Origin: Chloroflexota bacterium
GTDB taxonomy: Bacteria; Chloroflexota; Dehalococcoidia; Tepidiformales; Tepidiformaceae
Assembly: GCA_025350285.1 (NCBI GenBank)
Contig: JANXYE010000316.1
Span: forward strand, 1-8,115
Reading direction: 5' to 3'
Length of the DNA stretch: 8,115 nt
Positions 1 to 5,712 of this stretch are shown piece by piece (within the stretch, counting starts at the first letter, position 1; each line of letters opens with the position of its first letter). Under the pieces are notes generated by a model that saw only the letters and a list, made by a program, of their open reading frames with translations, ran no database searches and was not told where the DNA came from. The position numbers and the translations under genes were made by a program.

Positions 1-2
1 CG

Positions 3-212
3 ATGAAGCGCTTCCGGGAAGACGATGAATTCGCGCACTCCCCGTGTATCGATCGCGACTATCCGGGCGAGTGTGTGGGCATCCACGCTCGTAAGGTGAT
101 CGGTCACGCGCCGGATCGCACCCAACTCATCGCCGCGTTGAAGCGGCAACCCGAAGTGGACCTGGGCGCCGTGTGCTTTAGGGACGTGCCCGCCCGCAAC
201 CCGAAATCGTGA
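3..212 (+). CDS. Small DUF5678-like protein (5' end possibly cut by window edge)
   Basis: A 69-residue protein, YPGE at residues 20-23, then V-x-I-x-x-x-K-V-I-G-H at 25-35, D-R-T-Q-L-I-A-A-L at 38-46 and a closing hydrophobic strand ending in VP (62-63). This order (a Tyr-Pro-Gly turn, a strand, 'V(I/V)GHG', a helix, then a strand ending in Pro) is what I know from DUF5678, a short alpha/beta domain of unknown biochemical role. The stop overlaps the GTG start of the next gene (GTGA at 209-212), so the two are probably translationally coupled. DUF5678 genes are, from memory, often found beside small retropepsin-like genes, and the partner here fits. The ATG at position 3 is the first available start, but the frame is open to the window edge and no ribosome binding site can be seen, so the protein may start further upstream. 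Family assignment is by pattern, not by search. Confidence 0.62.
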   Translation: MKRFREDDEFAHSPCIDRDYPGECVGIHARKVIGHAPDRTQLIAALKRQPEVDLGAVCFRDVPARNPKS

Positions 213-640
213 TCGAGGGCGGATTCGATGGAGATGGCCTGCCGTTCGTGCGAGCGCGCCTGTATGTCGGACCCCGCGGACATTGGGCCGACATCCGGCT
301 CGTCCTCGATCTCGCCGCCCACTCATCGGTGATCACGCCTCGGGACTTTGGTCCACTTGGAATCGACATCGCCGGGCTCCCTCCGGCGGAGGATCTCGGC
401 GTCGCGGGACGCCCAGAACGAGGCTGGATTCGCGACGCGTTCCTCTTGCTCGCCGCCGACGATTTGACCTACCGATTCGAAGTCTCGCTCATCGTCGCCG
501 CGCCCGAGTTGGGCGCACGCCGTTCCGTCCTCGGACAGGATCTGCTCAGCCGCTGCGTCCTCGTTCACGACCCAAGGGACGGCGTGCTTAGTCTCGATGT
601 CCTCGACTCGGACGGAGAGTTCCAGACCTCAACGGCTTGA
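209..640 (+). CDS. Retropepsin-like aspartic protease fold protein, degenerate active site
   Basis: A 143-residue protein starting at GTG, overlapping the stop of the DUF5678-like gene. The retropepsin fold is suggested by three landmarks in the right order: an active-site strand L-V-L-D-L-A-A-H-S-S-V-I at 31-42; a G-V-A-G segment at 64-67; and the C-terminal V-L-G-Q-D-L-L-S-R at 107-115 followed by V-L-V-H-D and G-V-L-S-L-D, matching the usual 'hLGrDhL..h.l.fD...g.l.l' ending. Retropepsins are single-domain aspartic proteases that work as homodimers, each chain giving one Asp in a DTG or DSG triad. Here Asp34 is kept but the triad reads D-L-A, so activity is doubtful. No signal peptide or membrane segment is seen, so it should be cytoplasmic. 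The substrate is unknown. It may act with its DUF5678 partner, which is inference from gene order. The fold call is fairly firm; protease activity is not. Confidence 0.72.
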   Translation: MIEGGFDGDGLPFVRARLYVGPRGHWADIRLVLDLAAHSSVITPRDFGPLGIDIAGLPPAEDLGVAGRPERGWIRDAFLLLAADDLTYRFEVSLIVAAPELGARRSVLGQDLLSRCVLVHDPRDGVLSLDVLDSDGEFQTSTA

Positions 641-687
641 CCCTCTGGACGATGCTCCGCGCTGGTTACTTGGCCCGGCAGGTCGAA

Positions 688-708
688 TAGAATGGGCCCG
701 CGAGGAGG
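688..708 (+). promoter_or_regulatory. Candidate -10 box and strong ribosome binding site of the methyltransferase gene
   Basis: TAGAAT at 688-693 matches five of six bases of the TATAAT consensus in an otherwise GC-rich gap. Upstream there is only a poor -35 match (GTTACT at 665-670, 17-base spacer). GAGGAGG at 702-708 is a near-ideal Shine-Dalgarno, 6 bases before the ATG at 715, and fixes that start over an upstream in-frame possibility. The promoter part is weak; the ribosome binding site is firm. Confidence 0.4.
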
Positions 709-714
709 CGAAAC

Positions 715-1479
715 ATGGTGGACTTCGGCAAGACCGCCGCTGACTACGGCAAACACCGCCAGGGCTTTCCGGAGGAGCTCTTCCGCCGCCTCCGGGCATT
801 CAACATCGGCCTCCCGGGGCAGCGCGTCGTGGACCTCGGGACCGGCACCGGCACGGTCGCGCGCAGCCTCGCGCTGGCGGGATGCCGCCTAACCGGCATC
901 GATCCGGCCGCCCCGATGCTCGAACAGGCCCGGGCGCTGGACGCCGCCGCCGGCGTGAGCATCGAATACATCGCCGGGCGGGCCGAAAACACGGGACTCC
1001 CGGCCGCGAATTTCGATCTGGTCACGGCTGGCCAGTGCTGGCACTGGTTCGAACGGGGGGAGGCGGCGCGGGAGGTCATGCGCCTGCTCGTGCCGGGTGG
1101 CGCGCTCGCCATCCTCACCTTCGACTGGATCCCCCTGCCCGGGAACGTCGTGGCGGCGACCGAGGCGCTCATCGAGAAGCACAACCCATCCTGGCTGTTC
1201 GGCGGCGCCTATGGCATCCACGGCCAGTGGACGATCGAGACGGGCAGGGCAGGGTTCGTCGCGCACGAGTCGTTCTCGTTCGATCTACCGGCCTGGTACA
1301 CCCACGAAGCCTGGCGCGGGCGTATCAGGGCCAGCGCCGGGGTGGGCGCCAGCCTTCCGCCCGAGGCCGTCGCCGCCTTCGATGCCGAACACGCCGCCAT
1401 GCTCGCGCGCAACTTTCCGGAAGACCCAATCGCCGTCCCCCACCGCACGTGGGCGTTGGTTTGTCGCAAGCCAGCATGA
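715..1479 (+). CDS. Class I SAM-dependent methyltransferase
   Basis: A 254-residue cytoplasmic methyltransferase with the Rossmann-type fold. SAM-binding motif I is V-V-D-L-G-T-G-T-G-T-V-A at 38-49, the acidic residue that binds the ribose is Asp63 in L-T-G-I-D, and M68-L69 follows in the usual 'D.s..ML..A' helix. G-R-A-E at 88-91 and F-D-L-V-T-A-G-Q at 100-107 are motifs II/III. Q107-C-W-H-W-F112 resembles the 'Q..HWFD' signature of the small-molecule methyltransferases related to yeast Tmt1/Crg1 and UbiE, as does the 'llvPGGala' strand after it. The C-terminal half, about 100 residues, is the variable cap that sets the substrate, which I cannot predict. The ATG is chosen because GAGGAGG lies 6 bases before it. 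It stands alone: 74 bases after the protease-like gene and 121 bases before the PAP2 gene. Confidence 0.9.
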   Translation: MVDFGKTAADYGKHRQGFPEELFRRLRAFNIGLPGQRVVDLGTGTGTVARSLALAGCRLTGIDPAAPMLEQARALDAAAGVSIEYIAGRAENTGLPAANFDLVTAGQCWHWFERGEAAREVMRLLVPGGALAILTFDWIPLPGNVVAATEALIEKHNPSWLFGGAYGIHGQWTIETGRAGFVAHESFSFDLPAWYTHEAWRGRIRASAGVGASLPPEAVAAFDAEHAAMLARNFPEDPIAVPHRTWALVCRKPA

Positions 1480-1507
1480 TCCCCTCTGCCCGGGCCGCGT
1501 ATTTGCG

Positions 1508-1593
1508 TAAAATGAGCGATGGAAAAGTCATTTTCGGTGAGGCACACTATCTGGAGGAAGTAGCGCGCCCCTTGCGGGTGCGCCGGAGAGGAG
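1508..1593 (+). promoter_or_regulatory. Leader of the PAP2 gene: candidate -10 box, hairpin and ribosome binding site
   Basis: The 121-base gap 1480-1600 holds TAAAAT at 1508-1513 (five of six to TATAAT, no good -35 upstream). An 8-bp hairpin with one G-T pair is formed by 1563-1570 and 1576-1583 around a 5-base loop. AGGAG at 1589-1593 lies 7 bases before the ATG at 1601. The hairpin ends 5 bases before the ribosome binding site and could affect translation, but nothing else supports that. A 30-codon frame at 1512-1604 whose stop overlaps the PAP2 start (ATGA) is also open; it has no ribosome binding site and I do not call it a gene. Confidence 0.3.
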
Positions 1594-1600
1594 ACAGCCA

Positions 1601-2398
1601 ATGACCGCGCGCCAACCCCAGATCGCCCGCTCCTGGCCGCTCGTGCTCTCTTCTGCCCGGCGCCTTTCCTGGGCGCCGCGTTTCGCGCGCGACTTCGCGA
1701 TCGTTATCGGCGTGCTGCTGGTGTACTTCCTCCTCCGTGGCCAGGCCCCGGCGAACGCGGACTTCGCCATGAAGGTGACCCGCGTCCTCGTTGACCTCGA
1801 ACGGGACACCGCGACGTTCTGGGAGCCGCAGATCCAGGCGGTCTCGATCAAGCTCTACGCGGTCCAGGAGATCGCCAACTTCGTGTACGCCTACGCCCAC
1901 TTCCCGGTGCTCGCCGCCGTGGGGGCATGGCTCTGGTTCCGCGGCCGCGAACGCTTCGTGTTCATGCGGAACGTGATGTTCATCTCGATGGTCTTTGGGC
2001 TGCTGTTCTACTACCTCCTCCCGGCGGCGCCACCGCGATTACTCGCTGGCCACGGATACAACCTCGGGTTCGTGGATACCATCTTCGGCGGCAACACGGC
2101 CGTCAGCTACGCTCAGCCGTCGCTCATCCTGAATAACTACGCCGCCATCCCAAGCTTCCACTTCGGCTGGATTGCGCTCGCCTCGGCCGCCATCTGGGTC
2201 AATACGCGGAACCGCTGGCTGCGCGCCTTCGCCGTCGCGCTCAGCGCCATCGTGTGCTGGGCCATCGTGGCCACCGCGAACCACTTTTTCATCGATATGG
2301 CCATAGGCGGCGCCGTCGTCGCCTTCTCCTGGCACCTCGCCCGCCGCTACGAACGTCACAACGACCGGAAGGCCGCGCTGCGCGGCGCGACCTTGTAG
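1601..2398 (+). CDS. PAP2-superfamily membrane phosphatase (inositolphosphotransferase Aur1/Ipt1-like, PAP2_3 type)
   Basis: A 265-residue polytopic membrane protein. Hydrophobic segments lie at about 32-46, 93-114, 119-140, 188-200, 207-226 and 233-246, so about six helices. The PAP2 catalytic motifs are present: P184-S-F-H187 (motif C2, His as acid) and N227-H228-x-x-x-D232 (motif C3, His nucleophile and supporting Asp). Motif C1 has the P-A-A-P-P-R form at 141-146 seen in the Aur1/Ipt1-like PAP2_3 subgroup rather than K-x6-R-P. Members act at the membrane on lipid phosphates or transfer phospho-head groups; many bacterial ones are of unknown substrate. No lipid-synthesis gene is next to it. 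AGGAG sits 7 bases before the ATG. It runs convergently into the moxR-like gene. The superfamily call is firm, the reaction is open. Confidence 0.88.
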   Translation: MTARQPQIARSWPLVLSSARRLSWAPRFARDFAIVIGVLLVYFLLRGQAPANADFAMKVTRVLVDLERDTATFWEPQIQAVSIKLYAVQEIANFVYAYAHFPVLAAVGAWLWFRGRERFVFMRNVMFISMVFGLLFYYLLPAAPPRLLAGHGYNLGFVDTIFGGNTAVSYAQPSLILNNYAAIPSFHFGWIALASAAIWVNTRNRWLRAFAVALSAIVCWAIVATANHFFIDMAIGGAVVAFSWHLARRYERHNDRKAALRGATL

Positions 2399-2400
2399 GC

Positions 2401-2449
2401 GCGGCCGTCGCGGCCGCCTGTGCGCGAATACTCTTCGGGCGCACGCCCG
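2401..2449. terminator. Two small hairpins between convergent genes, possible bidirectional terminator
   Basis: The 65-base gap between the convergent PAP2 and MoxR-type stops holds two perfect GC-rich hairpins: GCGGCC / GGCCGC at 2401-2406 and 2412-2417 (5-base loop), and CGGGC / GCCCG at 2436-2440 and 2445-2449 (4-base loop). Their position suits transcription termination for both genes. Neither is followed by a T-run on either strand, so they are not classical intrinsic terminators. Confidence 0.35.
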
Positions 2450-2463
2450 TGGCCGCCCGCCCC

Positions 2464-3378
2464 CTACCCGGCGGCGAACCGCTCAAACAGACCCCGCACC
2501 CGGAACTGATCGATGTCGTCCGCGTGTTTGAAGATCACGCCGAGGGTCGCATCCACGATCTCGGGCGAAAGGTGGTCCTCGTGGAGAGCGACCATGGCCA
2601 TCCCCCAGTCGATCGTTTCCGCCACCCCGGGGCGCTTGTAGAAGTCCTCCGTGCGCGCCCGCTCCATGAAGCGGCAGAGTTGCTCCGCCAGGGCCGCGTC
2701 CAGGCCCGGCACCTTCGCCCGCACGATCTCCAGCTCCCGCTCGAACGCCGGGTAGCCCACCCAGAGGTAAAGGCAGCGCCGCTTCAGCGCGTCGTGAATT
2801 TCGCGTGTGCGGTTGCTCGTGAGGATGACCAGCGGTGGCCGTTCGGCGCGAATCGTGCCCAATTCCGGGATGGTCACCTGGAAGTCACTCAGGATCTCCA
2901 GCAGAAACGCCTCGAACTCCTCGTCCGCGCGGTCCACTTCGTCGATCAGCAGCACCGGCGGCTGGCCGCCCTCGCTCGAAAGCGCCTCCAACAGGGGCCG
3001 CCGGATGAGGTACTCCTCGCTGAAGAGTTCCCGGCCGACCCGATCCGCGGATTCGCGGGAGGCCTCCGCGAGCTTGATCCGGAGGAGTTGCTTTGCGTAG
3101 TTCCATTCGTACAGCGCGTGGCTCGCATCAAGGCCCTCGTAGCACTGCAGGCGAATCAGTTTCGTTCCCAGCGTACGTGCCAGGGCCTTCGCGATCTCCG
3201 TCTTGCCTACCCCCGCTTCGCCTTCGAGGAAGACCGGCTTACTCAGCCTCGCGGCGAGGAAGATCGTGGTCGCAATCTCCCGCCCGGCGAAGTACTCCTG
3301 CTCCGCCAGCCGCCTCGCCACATCGTCAATTGAGTCGAACACGTCCTCCAAGATGCAAGGCGCGGGCCATGGCGGCAA
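2464..3378 (-). CDS. MoxR/CoxD-type AAA+ ATPase
   Basis: A 304-residue AAA+ ATPase. Walker A is G53-E-A-G-V-G-K-T60, Walker B is L143-L-I-D-E-V-D149, sensor 1 is T187-S-N189, and R200-R201 follow as arginine-finger candidates. The opening 'FLEGEAGVGKTE' and 'LLIDEVDRAD' are typical of the MoxR branch, closest in pattern to CoxD. MoxR ATPases act as chaperone-like remodelling enzymes, usually with a VWA-domain partner (CoxE in the Cox case), in cofactor insertion or complex assembly. No VWA gene is next to it. It lies 15 bases after the cysteine synthase gene on the same strand, so is likely co-transcribed with it. The start is uncertain: I give the TTG at 3378, but a GTG at residue 13 (3342) is also possible, although its GGAGG lies only 2 bases away. 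No in-frame ATG exists near the N-terminus. Confidence 0.87.
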   Translation of the reverse strand: MPPWPAPCILEDVFDSIDDVARRLAEQEYFAGREIATTIFLAARLSKPVFLEGEAGVGKTEIAKALARTLGTKLIRLQCYEGLDASHALYEWNYAKQLLRIKLAEASRESADRVGRELFSEEYLIRRPLLEALSSEGGQPPVLLIDEVDRADEEFEAFLLEILSDFQVTIPELGTIRAERPPLVILTSNRTREIHDALKRRCLYLWVGYPAFERELEIVRAKVPGLDAALAEQLCRFMERARTEDFYKRPGVAETIDWGMAMVALHEDHLSPEIVDATLGVIFKHADDIDQFRVRGLFERFAAG

Positions 3379-3393
3379 GGCAAAGGGCCTGCT

Positions 3394-4344
3394 CTACCAC
3401 CAGAGGATGTCGTCCAGCGGGTCTTCCGCCTTGTCCACGGTTTCGAGATCGTCATCCACCGACCAGAGGTTCGTGCCCAGATACTTCCAGCCGCCGTCAG
3501 CGAAGATCATCACCACGTTCCCACGCTTCAGGCGCGACGCCGCCCGCATCGCCGCGTGGAGGACGGCGCCGCTGCTGATTCCCCCGAAGATCCCCTCGGC
3601 GAGCATCGCCCGGCGGGCGTGGGAAAACGCGTGCCGGTTCCCGACGATGATCTTTCCATCGAGTACAGACTCGTCGAGCACTGGCGGGATGAAGCCGTCG
3701 TCGAGCGAATGAAGTCCCTGCACGTGGACCCCCAGCCGAGGCTCGACGCCGAACACCTTGCAGCCCGGGTTCGCCTCCTTGATCCGCCGCCCGGCGCCGC
3801 TGATCGTGCCGCCGGTCCCCATCCCAGCGACGAACACGTCGACCTGGTCGAGATCGCTGAGGATCTCCGCGCCGGTTGTTTCGTAGTGCGTGCGCAGGTT
3901 CTCAGCGCTCCCGAACTGGTTCAGGAGGAAGCTGCCCTCCTCGACGGCCAGCCGCTGCGCGACTTCGACCGCGCTCTTGATGCCCGCCTGCCGGGGGACG
4001 AAGCGGATCTTCGCGCCGTACGCCTGGAGTAACTGGGTGATCTCCGGGTAGACGCTTTCCGGCACGCAAACCTCAACGGGGTGGCCGAGCATCCGCCCGA
4101 ACATGGCCAGTGCGACGCCAGTGTTCCCGGTCGATGCTTCGACGATCTGTTGGCCCGGCGCGAGCGCACCCGTCGCCCGCGCTCGCTCAAGGATGCGGAG
4201 CACGATCCGGTCCTTGATGCTGCCGGTTGGGTTCTGCGCTTCGAGCTTGGCGAACAGCCGCACCCCGGATTCCGGCGAAAGGCTTTTCAGTTCGACCAGA
4301 GGCGTATTACCGACGAGGCGCGCAACCGAATCGAGTGCTCCCAC
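3394..4344 (-). CDS. cysM: Cysteine synthase, CysM-like PLP enzyme
   Basis: A 316-residue fold-type II PLP enzyme that makes cysteine from an activated serine and a sulfur donor. N38-P-T-G-S-I-K44-D-R holds the PLP lysine; S71-T-G-N-T-G76 is the substrate loop (usually TSGNTG in CysK, so two residues are swapped); G174-M-G-T-G-G-T180 binds the PLP phosphate; S257-S258 lie in G-I-S-S-G-A. The C-terminal part (E250-G-I-F-x-G-I-S-S-G-A-V-L-H-A-A, then D-G-G-W-K-Y-L, ending in L-W-W) resembles Mycobacterium tuberculosis CysM more than CysK. CysM of that species uses O-phosphoserine and needs Arg220; by hand alignment the matching residue here is His212, while Arg203 (its Arg211) is kept. The donor is therefore open. 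No cysO, mec or cysE is nearby. Start is GTG, 6 bases after the stop of the upstream Uma2 gene, so the two are probably co-transcribed. cysK is an acceptable alternative name. Confidence 0.88.
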   Translation of the reverse strand: MGALDSVARLVGNTPLVELKSLSPESGVRLFAKLEAQNPTGSIKDRIVLRILERARATGALAPGQQIVEASTGNTGVALAMFGRMLGHPVEVCVPESVYPEITQLLQAYGAKIRFVPRQAGIKSAVEVAQRLAVEEGSFLLNQFGSAENLRTHYETTGAEILSDLDQVDVFVAGMGTGGTISGAGRRIKEANPGCKVFGVEPRLGVHVQGLHSLDDGFIPPVLDESVLDGKIIVGNRHAFSHARRAMLAEGIFGGISSGAVLHAAMRAASRLKRGNVVMIFADGGWKYLGTNLWSVDDDLETVDKAEDPLDDILWW

Positions 4345-4350
4345 GAAAGC

Positions 4351-4950
4351 CTAAGCCTCGGAAGCGGCGGGTGAGGCGGCGACCGGTGGCATGAGCCGGG
4401 GGAGATCGACGCGGAAGCCGGGGAGGACATCGCCTCCGGTAAGCTCTTCGCCATCCTGCACAAGTACGACCCGCTGCCCCGGCCGGTAGACATGCACCTG
4501 CCTCCGCTCCGGGTACACCACCCAGAGCATCCGTACCCCCGCCTCCAGGTAGTCCGCGATTTTCGCTGAAACGTCCCCGTCGCGGTCACCTGGCGAAATC
4601 ACCTCGACGACGAGCGCCGGTGCAGTGGACAGCGCAGTACCTTTCGGCAGAGGCCCGCCGCCGAACTGGTCTGCCGTAAAATAGCTCGCGTCGGGCCTGA
4701 CGAAGTGGTTGGGCCGTCGCGGCCATAGGGCAAGAGACGGCCCCCCGCCGAACGCCCAACCGCCGCTCATGCCTGCCTGAAGGCCAAGTTCCATGGCGAA
4801 TCGCGATCCAACGAAGTCAGATGTAATACTCATGGCCCGCTCCTTTAGAACACCGTCGATGAGCTCGTAGTTCTTGCTGTCCGGCATGTTCAGCACGTCT
4901 TCGATGGTGAGCAGCGGCGCAGGCGGCCGGGGAGCGGTTAGCGTGGCCAT
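4351..4950 (-). CDS. Uma2/DUF820 family PD-(D/E)xK nuclease-like protein, copy A
   Basis: A 199-residue protein of the Uma2 (DUF820) family, a restriction-endonuclease-like fold common in cyanobacteria and Chloroflexota. N-terminal 'LLTIEDVLNMPD' and Y28-E-L-I-D-G33 are typical. The nuclease core is kept: Asp87 in R-P-D, Glu116 in V-E-V-I-S-P, Lys130 in A-K-I-A-D-Y-L, then the strand L-W-V-V-Y-P at 142-147. Nuclease activity is predicted from fold; the biological role of the family is not settled, although transposon-linked and regulatory roles have been suggested. By hand count it is about 70% identical to the copy upstream (5013-5603), with two poorly conserved patches (42-70 and 91-110). 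GGAGG lies 7 bases before the ATG. Its stop is 6 bases before the cysM-like start. The C-terminal tail is Ala-rich and differs from copy B. Confidence 0.88.
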   Translation of the reverse strand: MATLTAPRPPAPLLTIEDVLNMPDSKNYELIDGVLKERAMSITSDFVGSRFAMELGLQAGMSGGWAFGGGPSLALWPRRPNHFVRPDASYFTADQFGGGPLPKGTALSTAPALVVEVISPGDRDGDVSAKIADYLEAGVRMLWVVYPERRQVHVYRPGQRVVLVQDGEELTGGDVLPGFRVDLPRLMPPVAASPAASEA

Positions 4951-4956
4951 GAGCGA

Positions 4957-4974
4957 GCCTCCGCTTCCAGTATA
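4957..4974 (-). promoter_or_regulatory. -10-like box and ribosome binding site of Uma2 copy A
   Basis: On the minus strand TATACT (4974-4969) matches five of six bases of the -10 consensus and is followed by GGAGG, which sits 7 bases before the ATG. The same arrangement is found before copy B. No clear -35 is seen at 16-18 bases. If used, it would give a very short leader, about a dozen bases, and would make copy A transcribable independently of copy B. Confidence 0.42.
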
Positions 4975-5012
4975 GCGACATTGCGCGGTGGGTTGACCTG
5001 CTCCCGTCCCGG

Positions 5013-5603
5013 TCAGGCATCGGAACGCGCGCGCAGTGGCCGCATCAAACGGGCGAGATCGACGCGGAAGCCGGGGAGCACATCGCCTCCGGTAAGCTCT
5101 TCGCCGTCCTGAACGAACTCGACGCGCTTTCCGGGCTGGTAGACGTGCACCTGACGTTGGTCTGGGTAGACGACCCAGAGGAGCCGAACACCAGCATCGA
5201 GGTAATCGGCGATCTTGGCGGCGATGTCGCCGCTGCGGTCGCCAGGGGAGATCACCTCGACGACGAGCGCGGGCGGGATGGGCAACGTCGGACCATCTGG
5301 ATATGAGTCACCCTCGAACTGATCCGGCGCGTAGTAGCTGACATCCGGCTTAACGAAGTGGTTTGGCCGGCGCGGCCACAGCGGCAGGCGTGGACCGTTG
5401 GAAAAAACTTCGCCACCCAACGCTTCCAGGCTGGGTCCAAGGGCGAGGACAACCTTCGCGGCGACGTTTTCCGATGCATTGCTCATGGCCCGCTCCTTCA
5501 GAACGCCGTCGATCAGTTCGTAGTCCTCGTTGTCCGGCATCGCCAGGACGTCTTCGATGGTGAGCAGCGGCGCTGGCGGCCGCGGAACGGTCAGCGTGGC
5601 CAT
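5013..5603 (-). CDS. Uma2/DUF820 family PD-(D/E)xK nuclease-like protein, copy B
   Basis: A 196-residue paralogue of the gene that follows it. The catalytic residues align without gaps: Asp87 in K-P-D, Glu116 in V-E-V-I-S-P, Lys130 in A-K-I-A-D-Y-L. Residues 1-41 share 36 of 41 positions with copy A, whereas 42-71 share only about 9 of 30; the C-terminal half is again highly alike. That pattern suggests either relaxed or diversifying selection on the patches, or gene conversion of the ends. The ATG at 5603 is preceded by GGAGG and by the TATACT box. It is divergent from the nitroreductase gene with a 109-base gap between the two starts. Copy A starts 62 bases after the stop of this gene. Both copies look intact, with no frameshift or lost catalytic residue. 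Confidence 0.88.
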   Translation of the reverse strand: MATLTVPRPPAPLLTIEDVLAMPDNEDYELIDGVLKERAMSNASENVAAKVVLALGPSLEALGGEVFSNGPRLPLWPRRPNHFVKPDVSYYAPDQFEGDSYPDGPTLPIPPALVVEVISPGDRSGDIAAKIADYLDAGVRLLWVVYPDQRQVHVYQPGKRVEFVQDGEELTGGDVLPGFRVDLARLMRPLRARSDA

Positions 5604-5610
5604 GAGCGAA

Positions 5611-5628
5611 CCTCCGCGTTCGAGTATA
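5611..5628 (-). promoter_or_regulatory. -10-like box and ribosome binding site of Uma2 copy B
   Basis: TATACT on the minus strand (5628-5623), followed by GGAGG before the ATG, is the same arrangement as in front of copy A with one extra base in the spacer. Conservation of this non-coding leader beyond the start codon shows that the duplication took the promoter region with it. No -35 match is evident. The rest of the divergent gap up to 5712 shows no clear operator; GAGG at 5705-5708 is the likely ribosome binding site of the nitroreductase gene. Confidence 0.42.
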
Positions 5629-5712
5629 GCGCCTCGTCAACACCGCCTCGCCTGTTCGCTCCAGCCCTGCGCCTGTATCGTTGCGCCACCATCTCCACGC
5701 ATCGAGGTACCT

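Larger units (their letters stand above)
4402..5631 (-). repeat. Tandem direct duplication containing two Uma2 genes and their leaders
   Basis: Two head-to-tail copies about 653 bases apart: 4402-4977 and 5055-5631. Near the 3' ends of the genes 4402-4452 and 5055-5105 differ at one of 51 bases. At the 5' ends similarity continues through the start codon into the leader, up to AGTATAGCG (4969-4977 and 5623-5631). The middle of the genes is much more diverged. Sequence outside these limits shows no resemblance. Confidence 0.8.

Noticed and set aside
882..1604. Plus-strand frame of 240 codons overlapping the methyltransferase
   Set aside because: It is an Arg/Gly-rich shifted frame of the methyltransferase. 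Its last 30 codons (1512-1604) touch the PAP2 start, but lack a ribosome binding site.
2254..3333. Long open frame on the plus strand (359 codons)
   Set aside because: It lies almost entirely antisense to the clear MoxR-type ATPase. The predicted protein is rich in Arg, Leu and Pro without any known motif. It is explained by codon bias in GC-rich DNA.
4991..4998. TTGAC at 4993-4997 as a -35 box
   Set aside because: It is on the plus strand, pointing into the minus-strand Uma2 copy B tail, and no -10 follows at a suitable distance.
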